From NCBI GenBank assembly GCA_044371425.1, contig JBILTR010000011.1:80655-144654 (forward strand): a stretch of 64,000 nucleotides of DNA. The letters are read 5' to 3'. Position 1 is the first letter of the stretch. The number at the start of each line of letters is the position of its first letter. Position numbers and translations under genes: made by a program. This stretch comes from JBEISR01 sp044371425 (GTDB lineage: Bacteria > Planctomycetota > Planctomycetia > Pirellulales > Pirellulaceae). Under the pieces are notes generated by a model that had not been told where the DNA came from, did not search any database, and was given only the letters and a program-made list of their open reading frames with translations. Of the stretch, positions 48,165-55,957 are shown piece after piece.

Positions 48165-51088
48165 GTATGGACCATCCTGTCCTATCGCCCAAGAAGCTGA
48201 TCGAAGTGGCGTTGCCGCTGGATGCCATCAACGCTGCCGCTGCGCGGGAAAAATCGATTCGACATGGCCATCCCTCGACGCTGCACCTCTGGTGGGCCAG
48301 GCGTCCACTGGCGGCCGCAAGGGCGGTCATCTTCTCCCAACTGGTCCACGACCCAGAGGATCTATGGCGTTACCAGAATCCCGGCAAAGAGCCCAATGCG
48401 CAGGTCAAAGGCCACTGGACGAAAGCCCGCCAGCGCCTGTTTGAAATCATCGAAGAGCTGGTGAAGTGGGAAAACACCACCAATGAAAAGGTACTGGATA
48501 AGGCACGCGAGGAGATCCGAAAGTCCTGGCGCGAAACTTGCGAACTCAATAAGGACCATCCCCAGGCAAAGGATCTCTTCGATCCAGACAAAATGCCTGG
48601 CCTGCACGATCCCTTTGCCGGTGGTGGAGCCATCCCTCTGGAAGCCCAGCGGTTGGGACTGGAAGCCTACGCCAGCGACCTGAATCCAGTCGCGGTGCTA
48701 ATCAATAAGGCGATGATCGAGATTCCGCCAAAATTCGCTGGCCGACCTCCAGTGAATCCGGAGTGGCAAACAAAGAAGTCTGAAGAAAAGGCGATGAAGG
48801 TTTGGAAGGGAGCCGAGGGACTGGCGGAGGATGTTCGCTACTACGGCAAATGGATGCGCGACGAAGCCTTCAAAAGGATCGGCCATCTGTATCCGCAGAT
48901 CGAAATCACACCCGAGATGGTCAAGGAACGCCCGGACCTAGCCGCCTATGAGGGCGAAAAGCTAACCGTGATCGCCTGGCTGTGGGCAAGAACCGTCAAA
49001 AGCCCCAACCCGGCATTCAGCAACGTCGATGTCCCACTGGCCAGCACCTTCATCCTCAGCAGCAAGTCAGGAAAAGAAGCCTACGTCGATCCTGTCGTCA
49101 CCAAGACGGGCTACGAATTCACCGTCAAAGTCGGTAAGCCGCCCGCTGAGGCAAAGGGTGGGACGAAAGCAGCCAGAGGGCCAAATTTCACATGTCTCAT
49201 GTCCGGTACAGCGATTCCTGGCGATCACATCAAAAGTGAATCAATGGCCGGCAGAATGGGGCAGAAACTGATGGCGATTGTTGCGGAGGGAAATCGCGGA
49301 AGAGTTTATCTTTCGCCGAATAAAACGAGTGAAAGTACAGCCTTATCCGCCGACCCAAAAGATACGGCTGCAATGATTCATGTGCCACTAGCTAATGATC
49401 CCAGAAATCTGTGGTGCCTTCAGTATGGGCTTTCACACTTCGACCATCTTTTTACCCCCCGGCAACTTGTAGCGCTGACTACATTTAGCGACCTAGTCGG
49501 CGAAGCGCGGGAGAGGATTCTCTGCGATGCTGCTGCTGCCGGACTTCCTGAAAACGATGTGGCCCTCGAGTCCGGTGGAACTGGTGCAAAAGCGTATGCC
49601 GAAGCGGTCAGTGTGTATTTGGCTTTTATCCTGGACAAAATGGCGGATCTTGGCAATTCGCTTTGCAGATGGGAGCCAGTAGCGCAGTGTCCTCGCCAAT
49701 TGTTTAGTCGGCAAGCGATTCCTATGGTATGGGATTTTGCCGAGGCAAATGCCTTCAGTTTCTCTTCGGGAGCCTGGAATACTTGCGTTGATGGCTTCGC
49801 TAGAGCGTTTCTAAAGGCGTTTGAATTTGCAACTCCTGCACCTACCGGTCACGCCCAACAAGCAGATTCTCAGACTCAGACTATTAGTACAGGCAAATTT
49901 ATCTCCACCGATCCCCCATATTATGACAATATTGGTTATGCGGACCTTTCGGATTTCTTTTACATCTGGCTGCGACTTTCCCTTCGCGAGGCATTTCCAG
50001 CTTTATTGGCAACGATTGCGGTACCCAAGTCAGAAGAGCTAATTGCAACTCCCTATCGACACGGGACCAAGGAAGCCGCAGAGGAGTTCTTCCTTGACGG
50101 GATGACACAGGCTATGAGTAGCTTATGCCAACAAACTCACCCTGTAACGCCGATTTCCATCTACTATGCATTCAAGCAATCAGAAACAGAAGGCGATAGC
50201 ACCAACAGCACTGGATGGGAGACCTTTCTTGAGGCTGTCAATAGAGCAGGGCTTTCCCTTGTCGGAACATGGCCGCTACGGACAGAGAATTCATCTCGAA
50301 TGACCAGCCAAGGCACAAATGCGTTGGCGTCTTCGATCGTATTGGTTTGTCGCCCGCGATTTAAGGATTCACCGTCAATCTCGCGCCGCCAATTCATCCG
50401 CGAACTTAACGCGACCTTGCCCTTAGCCCTTGACGCTATGACTCGCGAAAGCGAAGGGCTTCATTCCCCTGTGGCACCAGTCGATCTATCACAAGCGATT
50501 ATCGGTCCAGGCATGGCCGTGTTTTCCAAGTACACGGCGGTGCTGGAAGCGGATGGGACGCCGATGACGGTCAAGACTGCGCTACAACTGATCAATCGCT
50601 TCCTGGCCGAAGACGACTTTGACGCCGACACGCAGTTCTGCCTCCACTGGTTCGATCAGTATGGCTGGGATGCAGGAAAATTCGGCGAGGCGGATACACT
50701 GGCGCGCGCCAAGGGAACCAGCGTGGAAGGGGTCCGGCAAGCGGGGGTGCTTCATGCTGCTGGTGGCCATGTCCGCTTGATGAAATGGGCGGAGTATCCC
50801 GCCGATTGGAACCCCGCCTCCGACCCGCGGTTGCCGATCTGGGAAGTTTTGCACCAGTTGATTCGGACCTTCCGCCAGGATGGCGAATCGGGTGCTGCGC
50901 GCGTCTTTGCCGAAGTGCAGGGGAAGGCGGAAGCCGCTCGTCAACTCGCCTACCGGCTCTACACGCTCTGCGAACGCAAAAACTGGGCGGAAGACGCCCG
51001 GGCCTACAATGAGGTCGTCACTTCCTGGTCTGGTATCGAATCGGCCGCCGCCAAAGAACCGGTAATGAAACAGGGAGAGCTGTTTTGA
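48161..51088 (+). CDS. DUF1156-family adenine-specific DNA methylase
   Basis: The start is GTG at 48161 (GTGA overlap with the helicase stop); ATG at 48167 is an alternative. The 975-residue protein has the DUF1156 N-terminus HPSTLHLWWARRPLAAARA (~36-55), the SAM-binding LHDPFAGGGAIPLEAQRLG (~147-165) and the amino-methylase motif STDPPYYDNIGYADLSDF (~580-598). It would modify adenine in host DNA, so that the accompanying helicase and ATPase act on unmodified DNA. Positions ~49,190-50,500 (residues ~343-780) are clearly AT-richer than both ends. A recombined middle segment is likely. It is linked to the next gene by a TTGA overlap. Confidence 0.88.
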   Translation: MSMDHPVLSPKKLIEVALPLDAINAAAAREKSIRHGHPSTLHLWWARRPLAAARAVIFSQLVHDPEDLWRYQNPGKEPNAQVKGHWTKARQRLFEIIEELVKWENTTNEKVLDKAREEIRKSWRETCELNKDHPQAKDLFDPDKMPGLHDPFAGGGAIPLEAQRLGLEAYASDLNPVAVLINKAMIEIPPKFAGRPPVNPEWQTKKSEEKAMKVWKGAEGLAEDVRYYGKWMRDEAFKRIGHLYPQIEITPEMVKERPDLAAYEGEKLTVIAWLWARTVKSPNPAFSNVDVPLASTFILSSKSGKEAYVDPVVTKTGYEFTVKVGKPPAEAKGGTKAARGPNFTCLMSGTAIPGDHIKSESMAGRMGQKLMAIVAEGNRGRVYLSPNKTSESTALSADPKDTAAMIHVPLANDPRNLWCLQYGLSHFDHLFTPRQLVALTTFSDLVGEARERILCDAAAAGLPENDVALESGGTGAKAYAEAVSVYLAFILDKMADLGNSLCRWEPVAQCPRQLFSRQAIPMVWDFAEANAFSFSSGAWNTCVDGFARAFLKAFEFATPAPTGHAQQADSQTQTISTGKFISTDPPYYDNIGYADLSDFFYIWLRLSLREAFPALLATIAVPKSEELIATPYRHGTKEAAEEFFLDGMTQAMSSLCQQTHPVTPISIYYAFKQSETEGDSTNSTGWETFLEAVNRAGLSLVGTWPLRTENSSRMTSQGTNALASSIVLVCRPRFKDSPSISRRQFIRELNATLPLALDAMTRESEGLHSPVAPVDLSQAIIGPGMAVFSKYTAVLEADGTPMTVKTALQLINRFLAEDDFDADTQFCLHWFDQYGWDAGKFGEADTLARAKGTSVEGVRQAGVLHAAGGHVRLMKWAEYPADWNPASDPRLPIWEVLHQLIRTFRQDGESGAARVFAEVQGKAEAARQLAYRLYTLCERKNWAEDARAYNEVVTSWSGIESAAAKEPVMKQGELF

Positions 51089-52128
51089 AGTCCTTTGACT
51101 CCCATTTCGACCAACGACTGCCGCTATCGCACGCTTTGATGCGGTCAGTCGGTCGATTGCGCGAGTTTCGAGGCAAAGAAGAACTATACCGCAACCAAAT
51201 TCCCGATTCACTGGAAACCTTGCGACAAGCGGCGGTGATCCAAAGCACCGAATCGAGTAATCGGATCGAAGGGGTCACCGCCCCGTTGGAACGTATCCGT
51301 GATCTCGTCGAAAAGAGAGTTGCTCCGCGCGATCGGAGCGAACAAGAGATCTCGGGCTATCGCGATGCATTGGATTTGATTCATAACAATCACGCGGGCA
51401 TGTCGCTTACCTCGGGTCTGGTCCTGCAGCTTCATAAGGAACTGTTCAAGTACACCGACATGACGGGTGGCGATTGGAAATCAGTAGAGAACCAGATCAC
51501 TCTGGTCCGCGCCGATGGCTACAACGAGGTCCGCTTCAAACCGCCACCGCCACACTTGGTCGATGGGATGATGAATAGCCTGCACGATTCGGCAAATGCA
51601 ATGCGAAGCGATAGCGAGGTGGAGCCACTGCTTGTCATCTCGGCCTACATTCTCGACTTCCTGTGCATTCACCCCTTTCGCGATGGCAACGGACGAATGG
51701 CGCGACTTCTGACGCTGCTGATGCTTTATCAGGCCGGGTACGAAGTTGGTCGCTACGTGAGTTTGGAACGGGTGATCGAGAAGAGCAAGGAGAGCTATTA
51801 CGACACGTTGTACCGTTCGTCGTTAGGGTGGCACGATGGTCAGCATTCCCTTACGCCCTGGACTCACTATTTGTTGGGGACGATTACCGCCGCCTACGGC
51901 GACTTCGAGTCGCGGGTGGGCATGCTAACGGGGGGCCGAGGTGCGAAGACAGCCCAAGTCCTGGAGGCGATCGATAGCTTCGTCGGCAGGTTCACAATCG
52001 CTCAAATTCGAGAACGATGCCCAAACGTCGGAATCGATCTGATTCGACGTATTCTGCAGGAAAAGAAGAAATCAGGCGAGCTAAAGCCCGTTGGCCGGGG
52101 GCCTTCGGCGAGTTGGCAAAAGATATAG
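51085..52128 (+). CDS. Fic-domain protein with N-terminal inhibitory motif and C-terminal winged helix
   Basis: The TTG at 51085 overlaps the methylase stop (TTGA) and gives 347 residues. The inhibitory helix motif SNRIEG (S-x3-E-G, residues ~58-63) lies before the Fic core. The core has the catalytic HPFRDGNGRMAR (~195-206), preceded by LHKELFKYTDMTGGDWKS, as in the class II inhibited Fic group. The C-terminal ~70 residues (IDSFVGRFTIAQIRERC, LIRRILQEKKKSGELKP) look like a winged helix-turn-helix. Fic proteins transfer AMP or another nucleotide moiety to proteins. An AMPylating regulator or effector and autoregulation via the HTH are inferred. Its position inside a helicase-methylase-ATPase operon is notable. 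Confidence 0.88.
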   Translation: MKSFDSHFDQRLPLSHALMRSVGRLREFRGKEELYRNQIPDSLETLRQAAVIQSTESSNRIEGVTAPLERIRDLVEKRVAPRDRSEQEISGYRDALDLIHNNHAGMSLTSGLVLQLHKELFKYTDMTGGDWKSVENQITLVRADGYNEVRFKPPPPHLVDGMMNSLHDSANAMRSDSEVEPLLVISAYILDFLCIHPFRDGNGRMARLLTLLMLYQAGYEVGRYVSLERVIEKSKESYYDTLYRSSLGWHDGQHSLTPWTHYLLGTITAAYGDFESRVGMLTGGRGAKTAQVLEAIDSFVGRFTIAQIRERCPNVGIDLIRRILQEKKKSGELKPVGRGPSASWQKI

Positions 52129-52172
52129 GTACTAACTGAATGAATAGGTACGAAAAGGCAATTTAGTACCTA
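52126..52172 (+). promoter_or_regulatory. Inverted repeat with three TAGGTAC boxes before the DUF499 gene
   Basis: TAGGTACTAA at 52126-52135 and TTAGTACCTA at 52163-52172 form a perfect 10-bp inverted repeat. A third TAGGTAC lies at 52145-52151. The first box overlaps the Fic stop codon. The 67-bp gap is too short for much else, and the Fic protein has a C-terminal winged-helix domain, so this could be its operator. A transcript hairpin is the alternative. Confidence 0.6.
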
Positions 52173-52195
52173 TTTAGCGGATTGGAAAGAACGAG

Positions 52196-55048
52196 ATGAC
52201 CATGAAACCTTGGCGTGAAATCGCAGTACCGCATCGCGATGTGTTGGAGGGGACGTTTCAGCAGTCGGAGTTCGCGGCCGATATGACGGCGGTCCATTCT
52301 GGCAAAGCCACCCAAGAGTACCAGGATGCCGCTGCATTCTACGACCGCACCTTCATCACGGAAGGGATGCGGCTGCTGCTGATGCAGGTGGCTCAGCGAT
52401 TGGCAGGCAAGAACGGCGAGCCGGTGATCCAGTTGCAAACCGCCTTTGGTGGTGGCAAGACCCATACGATGCTAGCGGTCTACCACCTAGCCACCCGAAA
52501 ATGCCCTTTGTCCGATCTCTCTGGGATCCCATCCTTGATCGAACAGGCGGGGATGATGGACGTTCCCCAAGCCCGCGTCGCGGTGCTGGACGGCACGGCC
52601 CACGCTCCCGGTCAGGCGTGGAAACACGGCAAGCAGACGATCAAGACGCTGTGGGGCGAGTTGGCTTGGCAACTGGGAGGCAGCGAGGGATTCGCCCTGG
52701 TGAAGGAAGCCGATGCATCGGGGACCTCTCCCGGCAAGGATGTCTTACGAGACCTCCTATCGCAGTTTGCCCCCTGCATCGTGTTGATCGATGAATTGGT
52801 CGCCTACATCCGCCAATTCCCCGAAGGCCAAACGCTCAGCGGCGGTAGCTATGACAGCAACCTTTCGTTTATTCAAGCGCTCACCGAGGCAGTGAAGCTG
52901 GTTCCCAATGCGATCGTCTTGGCATCGCTGCCCGAATCGGAGATCGAGGCAGGCAGCCAGCGAGGCGTCGCCGCACTGCGAGCTTTGGAAAAAACCTTTG
53001 GCCGCGTTCAGGCGCTATGGAAACCTGTCGCCACCGAAGAGGCGTTTGAAATCGTTCGTCGACGACTCTTTGAGCCGGTGCGCGACATCAAATCCCGCGA
53101 TACGGTATGTCGAGGTTTTGCGGATACCTACGTTGCGGAAGGATCCAAGCTACCTGCAGAGACGCAAGAAGGACGTTACTACGATCGGCTGGTCCAAGCC
53201 TATCCGATCCACCCTGAAATTTTTGATCGACTTTACGAAGACTGGACGACGATCGACGGTTTTCAGCGAACCCGTGGTGTGCTGAAGCTGATGGCCAAAG
53301 TCATCTTCCGCCTATGGAAGGACGACAACAAAGACCTGATGATCCTCCCCGGCAGTCTGCCTCTGCAGGATGGTAGCTCCAGGAACGAACTGACCTACTA
53401 TCTGCCAGCCGGTTGGGATGCGGTAGTGGAGAAGGATATCGATGGCGACCGAGCGGAAACGACCGAGCTGGAGAATAAAGAGCCACGGTTTGGGCAGGTC
53501 AATGCAGCCCGCCGCGTCGCCAGGACCTTGTTCCTTGGCAGTGCACCGGCGTCGGTCGGTGGAAAGTCGGGTATCCGAGGATTGGATCGCGCGCGGGTGC
53601 TACTGGGGTGCTTGCAGCCCGGGCAAACTTCGGCCATTTACTCCGACGCCCTGAACCGCCTTGCAGATCGGCTGCATTATCTGAACAGCTCGGGGGACAA
53701 AGCCCAGGATGCGACACGCTACTGGTTTGATACGCGTGCCAATCTTCGTCGCGAGATGGAGGACCGCAAACGGCGGTTCGACGACGGCGGCGATGTGCGA
53801 GGAAAAATCGCCGAAGCGCTGAAGAAAATGGTTGGCAGTGCCACGTTCTTTGACGGGATCCACCTTTTCACCCCCAACGCCGACGTTCCGGACGATAGTG
53901 GATTGCGGTTGGTGGTGTTGTCGCCTGACCATTGGTATTCCAAGGAGGATGAACGAACCGCCCAGCAGGCAGTTCTCGACTACGTTCGCAACAACGGCAC
54001 CAAGCCTCGCTATCGTGGCAACCGCCTGATCTTTCTGGCTCCCGACATGGCGATCCTGAATCGGCTGCGCGACGTCGCGCGGACTGCGTTGGCCTGGAAG
54101 TCGATTGTGGACGATGTGGAAGAAAGGCGACTGACCTTGGACAACCTGCAGTCGGACCAGGCGAAGAAGGAATGGAAAGCAGCGGAAGAAGTGGTGCCCA
54201 GGGCCGCGAGGGAATGTTACAAGTGGTTGCTCTGTCCAGTCCAGAACAACCCCACCGATCCCAAGGCGACGGTGGAGTCGTTTCCGCTCAATACCACCGG
54301 CGGCACCGCCGGTGGTGAGCTGGAGCGAGTGTGTTTGGACAACGAGCTGGTGATCACCACGTGGTCGCCGATTCACTTGCGCGCCAAGCTGCAGGAGCTT
54401 TACTGGAAAGATGGGAAGCAGTCGGCAGGTGCCCTCGCATTTTGGGAGGACACCTTGCGGTACCTGTACCTACCGCGACTGAAGAATCGCGAATCGTTGC
54501 ATCAGGCCATCCGAACGGGCGCCGGATCGAACGACTTCTTTGGCCTTGCCTATGGACAAAGTGGCGAGCAGTATATCGGCTTTCAGTTGGGGGGCGGGCA
54601 TGCCCAGCTGGATGACACCTTGCTATTGATCGAGCCAACTGCGGCGCAGCAGATTGCCCGAGCGATGGAGCAAACCAAAGCCGTCACCGCACAGAGTACC
54701 CCAGCGCCTTCCGCGTCGATGACTTCTGGTTCTGCCGTCACCTCGCCATCCGAGCCTCCATTTCGCCTGGAGCCGCATGGCAGCAGCGAACCGAGCAAGA
54801 CTGTTCCCCCGGTAGTGAGGTCCAAATCATTTCATGGATCGATTCAAATCAAGCCTGCATCGGCGAAGATGAATCTCGTATCGGTTGCTGAGGAGATCAT
54901 AAGTCTGCTGGCGAGCGACCCGAATGCGGTATTGGACATCACGCTAGAGATCAACGCTGATTTCCCCCACGGTGCATCCGACCAGCTCAAGCGTGCCATC
55001 TCCGAAAACGCCACCAGCCTCGGCTTCAAAACGAAGGTGTGGGAGTGA
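52196..55048 (+). CDS. DUF499-family P-loop ATPase
   Basis: The 950-residue protein begins at the ATG at 52196. Walker A is in QTAFGGGKTHTMLAVYHLA (~84-102), which is the DUF499 signature. Walker B is in PCIVLIDELVAYIRQF (~195-210). Further family-like parts are IQALTEAVKLVPNAIVLASLPESE and YPIHPEIFDRLYEDW. The C-terminal ~150 residues (from ~800) are Pro/Ser/Thr-rich, then end in a small folded domain with SVAEEIISLLASDP and VLDITLEINADFP. DUF499 ATPases are found with DUF1156 methylases in defence-type modules. The enzyme likely drives DNA or protein remodelling. The inverted repeat just upstream suggests separate regulation of this gene. Confidence 0.85.
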   Translation: MTMKPWREIAVPHRDVLEGTFQQSEFAADMTAVHSGKATQEYQDAAAFYDRTFITEGMRLLLMQVAQRLAGKNGEPVIQLQTAFGGGKTHTMLAVYHLATRKCPLSDLSGIPSLIEQAGMMDVPQARVAVLDGTAHAPGQAWKHGKQTIKTLWGELAWQLGGSEGFALVKEADASGTSPGKDVLRDLLSQFAPCIVLIDELVAYIRQFPEGQTLSGGSYDSNLSFIQALTEAVKLVPNAIVLASLPESEIEAGSQRGVAALRALEKTFGRVQALWKPVATEEAFEIVRRRLFEPVRDIKSRDTVCRGFADTYVAEGSKLPAETQEGRYYDRLVQAYPIHPEIFDRLYEDWTTIDGFQRTRGVLKLMAKVIFRLWKDDNKDLMILPGSLPLQDGSSRNELTYYLPAGWDAVVEKDIDGDRAETTELENKEPRFGQVNAARRVARTLFLGSAPASVGGKSGIRGLDRARVLLGCLQPGQTSAIYSDALNRLADRLHYLNSSGDKAQDATRYWFDTRANLRREMEDRKRRFDDGGDVRGKIAEALKKMVGSATFFDGIHLFTPNADVPDDSGLRLVVLSPDHWYSKEDERTAQQAVLDYVRNNGTKPRYRGNRLIFLAPDMAILNRLRDVARTALAWKSIVDDVEERRLTLDNLQSDQAKKEWKAAEEVVPRAARECYKWLLCPVQNNPTDPKATVESFPLNTTGGTAGGELERVCLDNELVITTWSPIHLRAKLQELYWKDGKQSAGALAFWEDTLRYLYLPRLKNRESLHQAIRTGAGSNDFFGLAYGQSGEQYIGFQLGGGHAQLDDTLLLIEPTAAQQIARAMEQTKAVTAQSTPAPSASMTSGSAVTSPSEPPFRLEPHGSSEPSKTVPPVVRSKSFHGSIQIKPASAKMNLVSVAEEIISLLASDPNAVLDITLEINADFPHGASDQLKRAISENATSLGFKTKVWE

Positions 55049-55121
55049 GATTGATAAAATTTCTTTGCCTCAAAAAAATGCGTCTCTAATACTTGTCGCA
55101 AATCGCAACACGATTTTTAAA

Positions 55122-55523
55122 ATGATGCTTAAATTAATCATATCTTTTCTATTTTTCATTGCGACAGCAAAAATTACCACATTGAATGCTGCGTATACAT
55201 TCAAAATAGAAAATCCTGAAACAGATTTCTCTATTACAGACGCATCGCCGTACGATGGCCTCCCAGATTTACTTACCGAGGTTTTTGGAAGTGTGGGACG
55301 TGGTCACACTGGCGAAGAGCGAAGTGGTGCGGAATTTCCCTTGAATGGAATTCCAGGCGATCCTACGTGGTTGGTCTCCGCTTTCTTTCAAGTTAAAGTG
55401 CTCGAAAAAGACGTGAGCGGCTACGGAGTGTCTGGTATCACGCCAGATGTGTTATCGTTGTTCGGTTATGTGGGCAACGGAATCGCGGAATTGTCTGACT
55501 ATGGAATTCCCACAAAAAGTTGA
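55122..55523 (+). pseudogene. Secreted hypothetical protein, 3' end truncated by an IS-like element
   Basis: The 133-residue frame is AT-rich. The ATG at 55122 begins a signal peptide (LKLIISFLFFIATAKITTLNA). The mature part, AYTFKIENPETDFSITDASPYDG onward, resembles the beginnings of PEP-CTERM-type secreted proteins, but no sorting tail follows. The stop codon (55521-55523) lies in the first bases of the element at 55520, so the natural 3' end is lost. Its composition differs from the upstream defence genes, and it probably entered separately. I cannot name a function. Confidence 0.5.
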
Positions 55524-55788
55524 CAGTGAATCGGTTTTGGGGATCGGTTAATTTTTGCCTCGCCGCAGGTGCTCTCTCGGAATTCACCAACAAAGGCGGC
55601 TGATCAAATCTTCGCCTTCTCTGTCAACATTCATGGTCGCCGAGATCCCGAGCGACTTCAGTCGCCGAGAGCCCCCGTTCCACGATCTTTTTGACCGCCG
55701 CCAGCTTGAATTCACGGCTGAATATGCGTCGTTGCTTCATGAGTCAGTCTCCTGTCACATATCATGACATAGGGTGACTCACTGTCTA
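55520..55788. mobile_element. Internally deleted IS3-family-like element, 269 bp
   Basis: GACAGTGAATC at 55522-55532 and GACTCACTGTC at 55776-55786 are inverted, with 10 of 11 matches. They bracket a fragment whose right part codes inward for the beginning of an IS3-family OrfA. The middle of the element is missing. No target duplication is obvious, so the exact ends are uncertain by a few bases. Confidence 0.6.
55624..55740 (-). pseudogene. IS3-family transposase OrfA fragment
   Basis: Reading inward from 55740 on the minus strand gives MKQRRIFSREFKLAAVKKIV and then ERGLSATEVARDLGDHE before a stop at 55624. This is the helix-turn-helix start of IS3/IS911-type OrfA, which normally continues past this point for another ~60 residues. 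AGGAGAC lies 7 bases before the ATG. The rest of orfA and all of orfB are absent. Confidence 0.75.
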
Positions 55789-55957
55789 CCAACCGTGGGG
55801 AAGTCCAGTGCCATCCCTAAAAACGCTAAGCAAATCCGACCCCTTCATCAATTAGGGAAGCAACTATAATGGAACGGTTAAGTGCACTGTGGGTATCTTC
55901 CTGATATCTCAAGTGGACGCTCCACCCTTCCCGTAAACAACTCGCAAGATCCGCAAC
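55789..55957 (+). promoter_or_regulatory. Leader of the RT-nitrilase gene with candidate promoter
   Basis: A consensus TATAAT is at 55865-55870, with TTCATC at 55844-55849 as a weak -35 (15-bp spacer). It would leave an 80-nt leader to the ATG at 55958. The leader contains GTGGACGCTCCAC, which can fold into a short hairpin. No clear ribosome-binding site is seen, and no structured noncoding RNA was recognised. Confidence 0.4.

Noticed and set aside
44658..55048. Naming the operon DISARM or BREX
   Set aside because: The helicase is similar in type to DISARM DrmD, but DrmA, DrmB, DrmC and the BREX BrxC/PglZ proteins are missing. The family set fits DUF1156/DUF499 modules better.
55555..55767. 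Plus-strand open frame of 70 codons
   Set aside because: It is the reverse of the IS3 OrfA fragment on the minus strand, which has the recognisable sequence.
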